Shown: in pieces, positions 19,801-29,700 of the stretch
How the letters are laid out: each line of letters opens with the position of its first letter
Position numbering within the stretch: the first letter of the stretch is position 1
Assembly: GCA_039105265.1 (NCBI GenBank)
Contig: JAPFFF010000013.1
Coordinates: 1,116,001 to 1,180,000 of the forward strand
Reading direction: 5' to 3'
Source: Tritrichomonas musculus
Lineage: Eukaryota > Parabasalia > Tritrichomonadida > Tritrichomonadidae
DNA: 64,000 bases
Notes under the pieces: generated by a model
The model's input: only the letters and a program-made list of their open reading frames with translations
What the model was told of the DNA's origin: nothing
Databases searched by the model: none
Made by a program: the position numbers and the translations under genes

Positions 19801-20898
19801 ATGTCAAGGGTTAAGTTCAATACCATTGATGAAGTCTATGCTAAGTACCCCACCAAGTCCCTACCTAAATTCAAACGAATAGCCAAATGTTATGGTTTCA
19901 CTGATGATGAAGCTAAACACTATCTCAACACAATGGTTGTACACGATCAACGTAAGCCCAAACCTAAGTTCATGCATATATATTCGAAGCTACCACATGC
20001 ATTTCAAATGGACACGTTCATTGATCATAAAGCAGCAGGCCAACCTAACTACTTAATACTTATCAACATCAACACACGTAAAGCATATGCTTATATGATA
20101 CATGGTAAGGGTGCTAATGAAATACATAGAGCACTTAATGAGTTCATCAAAGTTGAACCTCAATGCAAAGCCATTATGTCAGATGAGGATGCTGCTTATT
20201 TATCAAACACTGTGCTTGACTTCATGCAACAACATAACATCATATACACAACCACAACCGATAACGATCATAACAAGCTTGGTATTATCAACCGCTTCAT
20301 GAGAACGATACGTGATATGCGATTCAATCAACCAAAGCTAAGTGTACTACAGATAGTTGACTCATACAATGACATGCCACATGGTTCACTACATAACAAG
20401 TCACCCAATGATATCACTCAAGATGACGAGTTAACATACATACATGAGATGGAACATCAAGTTAATCCATATGATTTCAAACCAGGTGACAGAGTTAGGA
20501 TAGTGTTTGATGCAAATCCATTCGTTAAACATCGTTCGAACCTATCTAAAGTTGCATACATAGTTGATTCTAATGATGGTAACCAATTCTTGATACGATC
20601 TACAGATGGATCTGTCAATACAATGCCAGGTTACAAACTCGTTAAAGCAACTAACAACATTCCATTAGCAACCACACTTGATGATGGCAAACGTGGTGTG
20701 GTTAAATCAATCACATCATATAACAAATCAAAAGACACATACAATATCATATATGATCTAGGCAATGGTTCAACAATGAAAGACACTATCCCATCTAAGA
20801 ACATGCGTGAAGGTCACCCAACTAAGCTCTCAACAATGGAACGACAGTACTGGCTTAAACGTAAGACCATACCAGATCACATTAAGAAGTTCATCTAA
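19801..20898 (+). CDS. Maverick retrovirus-like integrase (DD35N)
   Basis: 365 residues; joins element ends to target DNA. After an N-terminal helical region comes an RNase-H-fold core: Asp71 in FQMDTF, Asp128 in IMSDEDAAY, and the third position 36 residues on in LGIINRFMRTIRD. There Asn164 stands where the DD35E glutamate (Asp in some relatives) is expected. Residues ~220-282 (YDFKPGDRVRIVF...) form an SH3-like C-terminal domain, followed by a second small beta domain (~290-335) and a basic tail. Start 19801 has the element's usual TTTTT box (19780-19784) and TCAAATG context. The ATPase follows after 6 bp. The Asn may make this copy catalytically weak. Confidence 0.88.
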   Translation: MSRVKFNTIDEVYAKYPTKSLPKFKRIAKCYGFTDDEAKHYLNTMVVHDQRKPKPKFMHIYSKLPHAFQMDTFIDHKAAGQPNYLILININTRKAYAYMIHGKGANEIHRALNEFIKVEPQCKAIMSDEDAAYLSNTVLDFMQQHNIIYTTTTDNDHNKLGIINRFMRTIRDMRFNQPKLSVLQIVDSYNDMPHGSLHNKSPNDITQDDELTYIHEMEHQVNPYDFKPGDRVRIVFDANPFVKHRSNLSKVAYIVDSNDGNQFLIRSTDGSVNTMPGYKLVKATNNIPLATTLDDGKRGVVKSITSYNKSKDTYNIIYDLGNGSTMKDTIPSKNMREGHPTKLSTMERQYWLKRKTIPDHIKKFI

Positions 20899-20904
20899 TA
20901 TCAA

Positions 20905-21768
20905 ATGAGTCAACATAAAAACGTTATGAATGAAGTTAAACATCTTATTCAAGAGTCGTTACGTAAAAACCAACGTGATATTGAGATGGCATTGATTAAA
21001 CCACTAAGTGAAGAGTATCCATTCTCATCAAATGGTATCTACTTTTTAATTGGTAAGATGGGCGCTGGTAAATCATTCTGGATATGGTCACACATCATGA
21101 TAACTGAACGACTATTTGCTAAGCAATACTATAGTAAGATCATCTTCTGTTCAACGTCAGGTAAACTTGATAAGACAGCTGAAGTACTATCCAAAAACGT
21201 TAAGACACCCATTGAATACCTTAAAGAAGAACATCTATTGCCATATCTCAAGCGTCATCTCAAACGCAAGCTCAAGTACTATGCTATGGTTAAACATGTG
21301 TTATCAAAAATGGTTGACACCAATGAGGAGATGGCAAGAATCATTTCAAAGCATTCGTTAAGTGAGATTGAAGATAGGATTGCATACATAGCAAATAAGC
21401 TAGTTAAATATCAAACAGCTTCATATCCATATAACACACTGCTGGTTCTTGATGATGCAGCTGGATCACCACTACTTAAGAATGGCAACAGTGAATTATG
21501 TCGTTTACTCACTAAGACACGTCACTACAACTTAACCTGTATCATAGCAGTGCAAACACTTCGATTCGTTCATCTCAACGTTAAACGTTTAGCTACTGAC
21601 ATCATATGCTATAGTGGCTTCAGTAAAGAGGATTTCACATCAATGCTACAACAAACACCTAACAATCTTGACATCAAATCAACTACAGAAGCATACCTCA
21701 ATCATAAAGGCCAACATGATAAATTCATAATCAATATCACATCCAATCAATCACACTTCGAAGTTTAA
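20905..21768 (+). CDS. Maverick A32-like genome-packaging ATPase
   Basis: 287 residues, the FtsK/HerA-type ATPase that would pump DNA into a capsid. Walker A is GKMGAGKS (50-57), Walker B is LLVLDDAAG (179-187), and Gln217 in AVQTLRF sits in the sensor strand. The length fits Polinton and poxvirus A32-type ATPases. It starts 6 bp after the integrase stop, with context TATCAAATG but no TTTTT box of its own. The next gene begins 12 bp after its stop, so integrase, ATPase and the two following small genes form the tightest cluster of the element. Confidence 0.9.
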   Translation: MSQHKNVMNEVKHLIQESLRKNQRDIEMALIKPLSEEYPFSSNGIYFLIGKMGAGKSFWIWSHIMITERLFAKQYYSKIIFCSTSGKLDKTAEVLSKNVKTPIEYLKEEHLLPYLKRHLKRKLKYYAMVKHVLSKMVDTNEEMARIISKHSLSEIEDRIAYIANKLVKYQTASYPYNTLLVLDDAAGSPLLKNGNSELCRLLTKTRHYNLTCIIAVQTLRFVHLNVKRLATDIICYSGFSKEDFTSMLQQTPNNLDIKSTTEAYLNHKGQHDKFIINITSNQSHFEV

Positions 21769-21780
21769 TGAATTACAAAC

Positions 21781-22185
21781 ATGGGATTCAAAAATTTCAT
21801 TACCAGTGGATGGAACAGGTTAAAAAGTGATGTCCATCAAGGATTGATTGGTGCAAAGAACGTAGCACACCGCATATGGAACGCTACTAAGAAGGGATTG
21901 GTTGGTGCAAAGAACTATGCTATGAACAACCCTAAAGCAGTTGGCAATATACTACATGCTATCACACCATTTGCAACAGCATTCAATCCAACGTTAGGTG
22001 CAATCACTACAGCAGGTGCCAATATATTCAGTCACATGCCAAAGGGTTCTGTCACAGATAAGCTAGTTAAAATCAGAGAACAGTTTGCACGTGGTGAGTT
22101 GAAACCAAGTGGATCGCCATCAGCACAAGCAGCAGCTGACTCACGTAAGAGAACACACAACGCAGTACCATTTAGAAGTGTTTAA
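21781..22185 (+). CDS. Small basic glycine/alanine-rich protein p134
   Basis: 134 residues. It has two copies of an amphipathic motif (GLIGAKNVAHRIWNATKK and GLVGAKNYAMNNPKAV), then a Gly/Ala/Thr-rich segment (FATAFNPTLGAITTAGANIF) and a basic, disordered C-terminus. Position between ATPase and capsid, size and composition are like minor virion proteins of Polintons and adenoviruses that bind the capsid interior or disturb membranes; that role is an inference from context. No homologue is recognised by sequence. Confidence 0.72.
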   Translation: MGFKNFITSGWNRLKSDVHQGLIGAKNVAHRIWNATKKGLVGAKNYAMNNPKAVGNILHAITPFATAFNPTLGAITTAGANIFSHMPKGSVTDKLVKIREQFARGELKPSGSPSAQAAADSRKRTHNAVPFRSV

Positions 22186-22195
22186 CGAGTCATAA

Positions 22196-22411
22196 ATGAG
22201 TTTCAACACAAGAACTAATGCATATCGATCAAGTCAATCAGTTATCGTATCTGGACCTGGTACGATGTACAATGAAGTAACTAGACCAAAATCAAACACC
22301 AAACAATATCACGCTAACACTAACACACATGATGTAACGACACCATATATAAGGTCAAGCAATAGTCACAAATCAAAGTCAAACAATAAACGTAAATCAT
22401 CGCGTAAGTAA
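22196..22411 (+). CDS. Small basic protein p71
   Basis: 71 residues, 10 bp after the previous gene. Ser/Asn/Thr-rich, with a strongly basic end (HKSKSNNKRKSSRK) resembling a DNA-condensing or nuclear-localisation tail. It may be a core protein of the virion; no domain is recognised. The start is fixed by the only early ATG (CATAAATG context). Confidence 0.62.
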   Translation: MSFNTRTNAYRSSQSVIVSGPGTMYNEVTRPKSNTKQYHANTNTHDVTTPYIRSSNSHKSKSNNKRKSSRK

Positions 22412-22428
22412 ACAATATTGACTTTATA

Positions 22429-22433
22429 TTTTT
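22429..22433 (+). promoter_or_regulatory. T5 box before p253
   Basis: TTTTTG 11 nt before the ATG at 22445. Confidence 0.5.
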
Positions 22434-22444
22434 GTGTAATTCAA

Positions 22445-23206
22445 ATGACCAAATATGTTACTGGCATGAAGCGCAATCAGATCATTCAACGTTGGTTGCA
22501 AGGCATTGACGATGAGCAATATGAAGTGTTCCCTACTAAGAAAGAGGGCAAGTACATTGTTAAACAACGAAAGCAACCACTCATTCATAGGGATAAATCA
22601 TCAGACAACCTCAATGGTATGCTTGAATCAAGTAGTAACTCAAGTGGTAACTACATCAGAGATGTAGCTGCTGACAAAGCCAGTAACTCAAATGCTAACT
22701 CAAGTGCTTACCCCAATGCCAACTCAAGTGCTTACCCCAATACCAACTCAAGTGCCAACTCCAATGTTCACTCAAGTGCTTACCTCAATGATAACTGCAT
22801 CGATGAACCATCACAACATGAGGAAGCACAACCAATGCATACACCAACACGTCTACCTAATAGATTCAAACAACATGCTACTCAACGTACTACATCACCA
22901 CCACATCAAGTTGCCACACATGATACAACCATTAACTTGGAGATCCTTGAACAGCTACGTTCATTAGGTGAAGAGCTACGTAATGATAGATTCAAGCGTG
23001 AACAAAAGCAATACATCAAGCATGTCGTTAATAAGGAACTATCTAAGCCACGCATACGAAGTAAGTACGTACCTGAGCTGTTTCCTGACGATGATATACA
23101 TGACACACCACATGAATCACCACATGACCCACCTCATGACCCGCCACAAGAACCACCTGATGTTATTGAACCAACGCCATCATTCAGATCGCGCATTCGA
23201 AGATAG
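22445..23206 (+). CDS. Maverick disordered protein p253
   Basis: 253 residues from the ATG at 22445, preceded by TTTTT at 22429-22433 and TTCAAATG; the frame is open upstream to 22418. It has a short ordered N-terminus (RNQIIQRWLQGIDDEQYEVF), then a low-complexity stretch of NANSSAYPN-type repeats (~80-115), a helical region (ILEQLRSLGEELRNDRFKREQ) likely to form a coiled coil, and a His-Pro-Asp repeat near the end (PHDPPHDPPQEPP). It lies directly upstream of the major capsid candidate, so a virion scaffold or assembly role is plausible but unproven. Confidence 0.7.
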   Translation: MTKYVTGMKRNQIIQRWLQGIDDEQYEVFPTKKEGKYIVKQRKQPLIHRDKSSDNLNGMLESSSNSSGNYIRDVAADKASNSNANSSAYPNANSSAYPNTNSSANSNVHSSAYLNDNCIDEPSQHEEAQPMHTPTRLPNRFKQHATQRTTSPPHQVATHDTTINLEILEQLRSLGEELRNDRFKREQKQYIKHVVNKELSKPRIRSKYVPELFPDDDIHDTPHESPHDPPHDPPQEPPDVIEPTPSFRSRIRR

Positions 23207-23225
23207 CTTATGTAATACATTCATA

Positions 23226-23230
23226 TTTTT
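23226..23230 (+). promoter_or_regulatory. T5 box before capsid gene
   Basis: TTTTT 11 nt before the ATG at 23242. Confidence 0.5.
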
Positions 23231-23241
23231 AATACATCCAA

Positions 23242-24864
23242 ATGACATTCAACGCAGAAGTATTCCATAAGACGTCGGCTGAAGTCAACACTCAAGTTGC
23301 AAGCTACTTTGATGTAGTTGATAATGCTATTGCCATGTCAGACACCAACAAGAAGTACGTCATTGATGCACAAGCTTCATACAGTCCATCTGCACCAATC
23401 CATGCAGGATCATTCACCACATTCATTATCAGTCCAACATGTGATAACACTGCAGATATATATAATGGCTTCATCAAAGCGCAGATGAAACTTACTGGTA
23501 CGTTAACAAATGCATTACAAGAAGACTTAAGCGGTATTGCTGGCTATGATTTTAATGCTCTATGGATTGGCTTTAAAGATGCTATGGATGCAGTTGAGAA
23601 GTATGAGATCCTTGCTAATGGCATATCAATATACACTCAAAACTTCGGTCCAGAAGAATCATTCTTAACTGCATGTGGTGATAACGAAGCAAGTAAACGA
23701 GGTGATGTCTATTCTAAAGCCCGTCATAAGGATATATTCAAACGCAAATTTGATCAAGCACGTTGTGGTTGCGTCGTTAACCTTACCAATAATGAAAATG
23801 GTGATAAGTTAGACAACATTGTCATACCACTTAAGATTGACTTGCGTCGTTTCTTACCATTGAGCAACATTAAATATCTACCTGCATTCGCTGGCAAGCT
23901 TGAGCTCAAGATTATGTTTGGTGTACAGGGTCTTGTATATTGTCCAGTTGGTATATCAGATGAATTGATTAATGATATATACAGTTACAAATTAATAACT
24001 ACATTACCACCAATCACTAATGAGTTTACTCAAGCTGGAAGTCAATGCACTATATGGATTGACAAAAACAGTGAAGATTCGTTTAAGCTCGTTATGGGCA
24101 ATACTACATTCACACCAAATCGAACATATGAAGTTACTGATTGCTATAGTGTCATACCTAACTTTGGCATTGACAACGATATATATCAAGCGCTTGTTCA
24201 ACGTTACACGCAACAGGAACTCATCTTTCCAACGCAGATACTCACATTCACAACGATGAGTAAGCAACTAACTATTGGTCACTGTTCATCGACTCAAACA
24301 ATCACACCACGATTTGTTGATTCAATCTTCTTTCTGTTTCCATTTGATGCAACACAGCATACTGTATTTAAGAATCCACTGTTTACCAACTTCCAACTGC
24401 GATGTGGTGGTTATGGCGTAGTACCAACCATTCCATTTGCAACGATTGGTAATGATCCGATGTTCATTGAACTATGTCAGAACGCTATGAATGTTAACGG
24501 TGCACAAACAGGTTTTAATAAAGAGGTTGTTCAATCATTAGTTAATACACGACCGTATAATGAATCAATTGGTTTAGTCAGTTATGATCGTACATCATTC
24601 TTCATTGGGTTGCCAACTGAGACAGACAACACTTTCCAACAAGGTCAAACATCAAACACACCAATCACATATGAAATCGTATGTGACTTACCAGAACATG
24701 TAAGTAATCTTGAAGGCACTGGTATTACAGAAAACGCATATATCCACAACACAACACCACCATTAATGGCATTGTTACAAGACACCGTTATATCAATTCA
24801 TGTTCAACCCAATGGTATGCCACCTGTTGTTGAGATGGGCAGCTACTATATCACCAGTCGTTAA
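23242..24864 (+). CDS. Maverick major capsid protein candidate
   Basis: 540 residues. Size, beta-rich pattern and position after the ATPase fit the double-jelly-roll major capsid protein of Polintons. Recognisable elements: an early YVIDAQASYSPSAPIHAG, YDFNALWIGFKDAMDAVEKY with EILANGISIYTQ (helix between strands), and IDLRRFLPLSNIKYLPAFAG followed by LELKIMFG, the turn characteristic of the first jelly roll. The second half repeats the strand-rich style and ends with PPVVEMGSYYITSR. It has its own TTTTT box at 23226-23230. The assignment rests on pattern and context; a structure prediction showing two jelly rolls would settle it. Confidence 0.78.
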   Translation: MTFNAEVFHKTSAEVNTQVASYFDVVDNAIAMSDTNKKYVIDAQASYSPSAPIHAGSFTTFIISPTCDNTADIYNGFIKAQMKLTGTLTNALQEDLSGIAGYDFNALWIGFKDAMDAVEKYEILANGISIYTQNFGPEESFLTACGDNEASKRGDVYSKARHKDIFKRKFDQARCGCVVNLTNNENGDKLDNIVIPLKIDLRRFLPLSNIKYLPAFAGKLELKIMFGVQGLVYCPVGISDELINDIYSYKLITTLPPITNEFTQAGSQCTIWIDKNSEDSFKLVMGNTTFTPNRTYEVTDCYSVIPNFGIDNDIYQALVQRYTQQELIFPTQILTFTTMSKQLTIGHCSSTQTITPRFVDSIFFLFPFDATQHTVFKNPLFTNFQLRCGGYGVVPTIPFATIGNDPMFIELCQNAMNVNGAQTGFNKEVVQSLVNTRPYNESIGLVSYDRTSFFIGLPTETDNTFQQGQTSNTPITYEIVCDLPEHVSNLEGTGITENAYIHNTTPPLMALLQDTVISIHVQPNGMPPVVEMGSYYITSR

Positions 24865-24896
24865 TACATGTTAATATGTAACTAATTATATTATCA

Positions 24897-24901
24897 TTTT
24901 T
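24897..24901 (+). promoter_or_regulatory. T5 box before HNH copy 1
   Basis: TTTTTG 12 nt before the ATG at 24914; helps choose that ATG over the one at 24908. Confidence 0.5.
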
Positions 24902-24913
24902 GACTTCATGCAA

Positions 24914-25519
24914 ATGACAATTGAACAGCATTGGCAAACACTTAAAGTTGATTCATCATATGAGATATGCACTGAATACCCATATCAAGTCAGACGTAGG
25001 GATAACCATAAGGTTGTATCTGAATCAATGAATGGAAGTGGCTATCCACAATTAAGTTTGAATTCAACTACATATCCTAAGCATCGTGTCATTGCATTAC
25101 AATGGATAGCTAATGATGACCTTGTCAATAAGGTTGAAGTTGATCACATTAACAAAGATAGAACAGACTATCACATTAGCAATTTGCGTTGGGTTACCTC
25201 TACTGAGAATAGGCTTAATAAAACAGGCTATGGCCATATTAAGTATGAGTATTTTGATGACATACCTGATGAATCAATAGTGATTGACACGTATGAGACT
25301 AAAAATGGTATGCGTTACTTTGAACAAGGTCGATATTACTATTATCATGATGATGCTAATGATGAAGATGTGTTCTATGGTAAGGTAGCTGATGAGCTAT
25401 ATCGAAGGCTTCATATCAATGTAACAAAGGATGGATGTAAAGTGGTTTCTTGCAGAGACATTAATAACAATCAAGTAGGGGTATGCATCAACAAGTTTAA
25501 ACGTCAACATGATCTTTAA
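24914..25519 (+). CDS. HNH endonuclease with NUMOD4-like N-terminus (copy 1)
   Basis: 201 residues from the second in-frame ATG (24914), which has the TTTTT box and GCAAATG context; an ATG at 24908 is the alternative. N-terminal part (SSYEICTEYPYQVRRRDNHK...YPKHRVIALQWIAN) followed by a clear HNH core, VEVDHINKDRTDYHISNLRW, with VTSTENRLNK after it. This is the arrangement of phage and giant-virus HNH homing-type nucleases. The C-terminal half is acidic and unassigned. A paralogue lies at 35187-35726 in the same element. It may cut target DNA to spread or act in replication. Confidence 0.87.
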   Translation: MTIEQHWQTLKVDSSYEICTEYPYQVRRRDNHKVVSESMNGSGYPQLSLNSTTYPKHRVIALQWIANDDLVNKVEVDHINKDRTDYHISNLRWVTSTENRLNKTGYGHIKYEYFDDIPDESIVIDTYETKNGMRYFEQGRYYYYHDDANDEDVFYGKVADELYRRLHINVTKDGCKVVSCRDINNNQVGVCINKFKRQHDL

Positions 25520-25531
25520 TCAATGTATTTG

Positions 25532-25536
25532 TTTTT
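25532..25536 (+). promoter_or_regulatory. T5 box before p62
   Basis: TTTTTG 6 nt before the ATG at 25543. Confidence 0.5.
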
Positions 25537-25542
25537 GTTCAA

Positions 25543-25731
25543 ATGTCATCGCATAGTGTTCAAGTCATGTCGCACAAACAACATGTAACTAAGCAACAAC
25601 CCATCACACAACCTAAGTTCAAGCACCCACCTACACATCACAAAGAGAACCTAGCGTGTAATGATGGTAAAGCAAGTACGGTTAATGCTAAGCAATTAGT
25701 ACTGTATAAGGATGACGTTAACTCATATTAA
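25543..25731 (+). CDS. Small protein p62
   Basis: 62 residues, His/Gln/Lys-rich, without a recognised domain. Support comes from the clear TTTTTG box (25532-25536) and TTCAAATG context 6-7 nt before the ATG, and from its place between the HNH gene and the tandem array. Confidence 0.5.
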   Translation: MSSHSVQVMSHKQHVTKQQPITQPKFKHPPTHHKENLACNDGKASTVNAKQLVLYKDDVNSY

Positions 25732-25734
25732 GTG

Positions 25735-26125
25735 CTCGATTAATGTATCACTCAATGCTTAGTCAAGTGTAATACTCAATGCTTAGTCAAGTGTATCACT
25801 CAATGCTTAGTCAAGTGTTCACTCAATGCTTAGTCAAGTGTTCACTCAATGCTTAGTCAAGTGTTCGCCTAGTGTATCACTCAATGCTTAGTCAAGTGTA
25901 TCACTCAATGCTTAGTCAAGTGTTCGCCTAGTGTATCACTCAATGCTTAGTCAAGTGCTCGATTAATGTATCACTCAATGCTTAGTCAAGTGTTCACTCA
26001 ATGCTTAGTCAAGTGCTCGATTAATGTATCACTCAATGCTTAGTCAAGTGTTCGCCTGATGTATCACTCAATGCTTAGTCAAGTGTTCGCCTAGTGTATC
26101 ACTCAATGCTTAGTCAACTGCATCA
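25735..26125. repeat. Tandem array, 13 copies of CAATGCTTAGTCAAGTG
   Basis: Thirteen copies of a core ACTCAATGCTTAGTCAAGTG in units of 23-24 or 35 bp; the longer ones carry an extra TTCGCCTAGTGTA or CTCGATTAATGTA block. Arranged head to tail without unique spacers and no reading frame across it. Shares the GTGTATCACT motif with the array at 35025-35155. Confidence 0.95.
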
Positions 26126-26171
26126 CATCACACAGCTTACATGCAACAGCTGAAGGTGGTGAGTAAAAATG

Positions 26172-26176
26172 TTTTT
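26172..26176 (+). promoter_or_regulatory. T5 box before p173
   Basis: TTTTTG 11 nt before the ATG at 26188. Confidence 0.5.
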
Positions 26177-26187
26177 GTTTAATTCAA

Positions 26188-26709
26188 ATGATTAAGAAGC
26201 GACCATTAAACACTGGTGTAAATGCCAACGTCAGTCTTGAGCCAGCAGCTGCAGCACAATCAAACAACAATATTAACAACAACATATTCATCAACAAGCG
26301 TGATGATGGTAAAGAAGATATCGTTATCACACGTGATGTTCAACTTGATACACCACACGATAGTATTGATGTTGATGTTAAGGTACTCATACTTGAAAGG
26401 TATGCTAAGATACTACTTGACAATGACAAGGCATTGATTAGCAATCTCATCAGCAAGCGCACTATCATCGTACCACAGCAAGCATTAGCAGCAATCATCA
26501 AGGCAGTCACTCATGGTGAGGTTGAGATATATGTCGATGACAACCCTGGTTGTTGTGTGGGTAAAGCATCACCCATTCAAAAGGTAGACGCCATTAAGAT
26601 ACTCAAAGATAATGGTGAGATTGTTACTGACTTCAAACAGGTCTACAATAAAGAGTTCAATGATCTTGTTAATGTTTATCACTTATGTTTGAAGTATGTT
26701 GTTGTATAA
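26188..26709 (+). CDS. Maverick hypothetical protein p173
   Basis: 173 residues with a TTTTTG box at 26172-26176 and TTCAAATG before the start. A low-complexity Asn/Ala N-terminus is followed by an ordered domain from about residue 40 (IVITRDVQLDT, VDVKVLILERYAKILLD, IIVPQQALAAIIKAV, CCVGKASPIQKV) of mixed helix and strand. No family recognised. It ends 23 bp before the convergent stop of the giant minus-strand gene, so the two 3' ends are almost back to back. Confidence 0.68.
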   Translation: MIKKRPLNTGVNANVSLEPAAAAQSNNNINNNIFINKRDDGKEDIVITRDVQLDTPHDSIDVDVKVLILERYAKILLDNDKALISNLISKRTIIVPQQALAAIIKAVTHGEVEIYVDDNPGCCVGKASPIQKVDAIKILKDNGEIVTDFKQVYNKEFNDLVNVYHLCLKYVVV

Positions 26710-26732
26710 AAACATAGGAGTTATTTTTATGT

Positions 26733-29700
26733 TCACAACAATGTATGTATTTCATTCTTAGTGTTATCTTCAGTTAAGATACCATTTGATGTAAAGAATG
26801 TCGAGTTAATCAATATGTAATTAACTGTTGCATTGATCATGAGATTGCTACTACTTAATGGAAATTCAATATTGTTTAACCAGATCTTAGTTGGTTCACA
26901 TTGATATTCACTCGTAGGTGTATTATTAACATTGAATGATATATTGATTTTGATTTCCTTTTTACTAGCAACATTATCTTTGGTTTCATTGTAAGTCAAA
27001 TAGAGTGTTCCTTCATATGCATCAAGTTGTTTTTCGAATTGATAACGAATGGTATTACTATTCAGTACACTGAATGTGTACTTGATTCGTGTTAAGCTAT
27101 TCACCAATGCATCTAACCTAGCTCTTAATGATTCATTCTCCTGCTGTAGATTTGTTATCTGATTGGTCATTGTTACTATTTTAGCAACATGATCACCTAC
27201 TATATAAGATAGATCTTGATAAGATTTAGCATACGAATCCAACTCACTCTTCAACGCATATTTGATATCAGATTCATTCTTAACTGTATCCAACGCTGTG
27301 TTAACTTCATCTACAGTCGGAAACTCATTCAGTGTAGTAGCCAATGACTTATCATTCTGTTCGAGTTGATCATGTAATGAATCTATCTTCTTCTGTAATG
27401 CGTCAATGTCACATGTATATGCTAAATCATTCGTTGTGAGTGTCAATTGTCTAACCGATGTGTTTTCTTTAACAGTTATGCTTGTGACCTGTACGTTGTG
27501 TGGGTTGTTAATCGTAATGACGTTGCCACTCATCGTTGCCGCTGGAAATGTATCTGTACCATTGAACTCAGCTATTGCATCATCCACAATGTTGATTGTA
27601 ACATATTGTTCATCATAGTCAATGTCATTGAACTCGCTAATCGTTCTAACCATGAGTTTGACTTTAAGCACACCACTTGTGATTGTGTCTTCAGCTATGA
27701 GTTGAATCGTTTTACCATCAACCTTGCCAACAACATCAATCGTATCATTACGTGCTAACTCATTCTTGTTAACATAACCATCCATCTGTACAGATACATC
27801 ACTGATTGCATTTGCCAGTGCTTTGATGGTAGGCTTGAGTGTATGTCTGAATCGTTTACACATGTCCATTGTTGATGTCAATGTCATTGCCACTTTAGAT
27901 GGATCATCGAGTTCATCACTGAAGTTCATCTCTGTTACTGGTATGTATTCTTCATCACACCATTGAGCTATCTTAGTAAGCTTGTCTTGAGTGCCAACTT
28001 GAGTTGAACTGTTAAGTAACGCATCAGCTACGCTGCTGCTTGGTTCATCTTGAGTGACGGCTTGAGGTTCATCATAAGTGACGGCTTGAGTTGCCGCGGC
28101 CGACATAGTCGAACGTCCACCAACTAAATCACCGAAGAATATATCAGCGCCAATATCAGGTAGTTCATCAGTCAGCTTACCTACCATGTCATCCAATACA
28201 TCAGCGCCAACATCACTAGCTTTAGTTATGGTATTGACTAACTCACGACCACCTGATATGACAGCTGAACCAACACCCTTTGTTGCAAATGATAATGCCT
28301 TACCAGCAACACCTATGCCAGTTGCACCTAACACACAACCAACAGCACCTAACGCAATACCAACATTAGCTTTCATATCAATCTTATCAACTTCCTTCTC
28401 AAGGTATTTAGCCTTAGCTTGTTGGTCAGTCATCTGCGAGCCAAGTGCATCAACCTTAGATTGCACCTCCTTAACATCATACGATACTACATCAACGTTG
28501 TTAGTGACGAGATTCAAGTCAGATCTCATTGTAGTGATGTTGTCAGCAGTGATTATCTTCGATGATGTAATGTTGAAGTCAGTGTAGAGTGTTGTAGCTG
28601 AGTTTGGATTAGGTGACACTTCATAGAACTGTTGCTTGATGATGTATTCGAATGCATTTGTAGATGGATCCCAATTAACTTCATCAATAGGGTCAGTGTA
28701 ATCATGACGAAGGTATAATGCAATATCACGTGATGTTAAGCCATCATCATTGCTGGTTTGAGTCGGCGTCTTACTCCATACATATGCCACTCTTTCGACT
28801 GTATCAAGTGCTCCACTTAAATCAACGTATCCTCTATCATATACATCATTTTTATTATGAACTTCACCGACTGTGAATGATAACCTCATGGTATGCTCTT
28901 GATGTGGCAATGTCAAGTCAAGGTATAGTAATTCAATGTCGCTTACTTTGAGTGTCGATGTTGAGTAATTATTATATGTACAACTCATTGCAACCAAATC
29001 ATAACCATCCATCGTTGCACCATTGAGTATAAATGAATAGCCTATGTTGAGTTCATACTCAGATGCATTAACCAATCTACCATCATGCAACTTAATCAGG
29101 ACCTCATACTTACCATCGTTACTGCATGTGTTGAGTAGTGAATATGCTAAGCCATGTGTTTTGTCTTCAGGTATTGCTCTGTAATTCAACGTATCACGTT
29201 TGACTGCAACCATACAACCAGTTGAACCATAGTTATCTTCCTTAGGATCACGTGTTTTACACTTGCTGATGACCTTGCTTTGGAACCTACCTTGAATACT
29301 GTCACCAACCCACTTGTTACCATCCCATGTCAATGCCCATGTGTTGCCAAAGCAGTACTCACTAAATTTGAATGTTAAGTTGGTTGGTATGTCATACGTT
29401 GATGGTATCTTATACACCATTCGATAACACTCACATTCATACTCAAGTTGTTCATTCGCAAACATGTCAGTGTATTTAACATGTTCATCATAGTCAATCA
29501 TTGATGGTCGATAGAAGTAATACACATCTGATCGTTGTAACTTCAATGCATTAGTTGCATCTATGATGTCACACTTGATGGTTGGCTTACGTGCTACCAA
29601 TGCATCCGTTGAGAGTAGGTTGTGAATCACTATGTCACCATTCAAGAAGCGTATGTATGGTTCAATGTTGAAGTCAGTTGCAAACATTATCTCAGGATCA

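Noticed and set aside
22692-23270. Frames of 91 and 100 codons over p253
   Set aside because: Alternative-frame readings of its low-complexity repeats.
25735-26125. CRISPR-like array
   Set aside because: Units are head to tail with repeated inserts, no unique spacers, in a eukaryotic mobile element.
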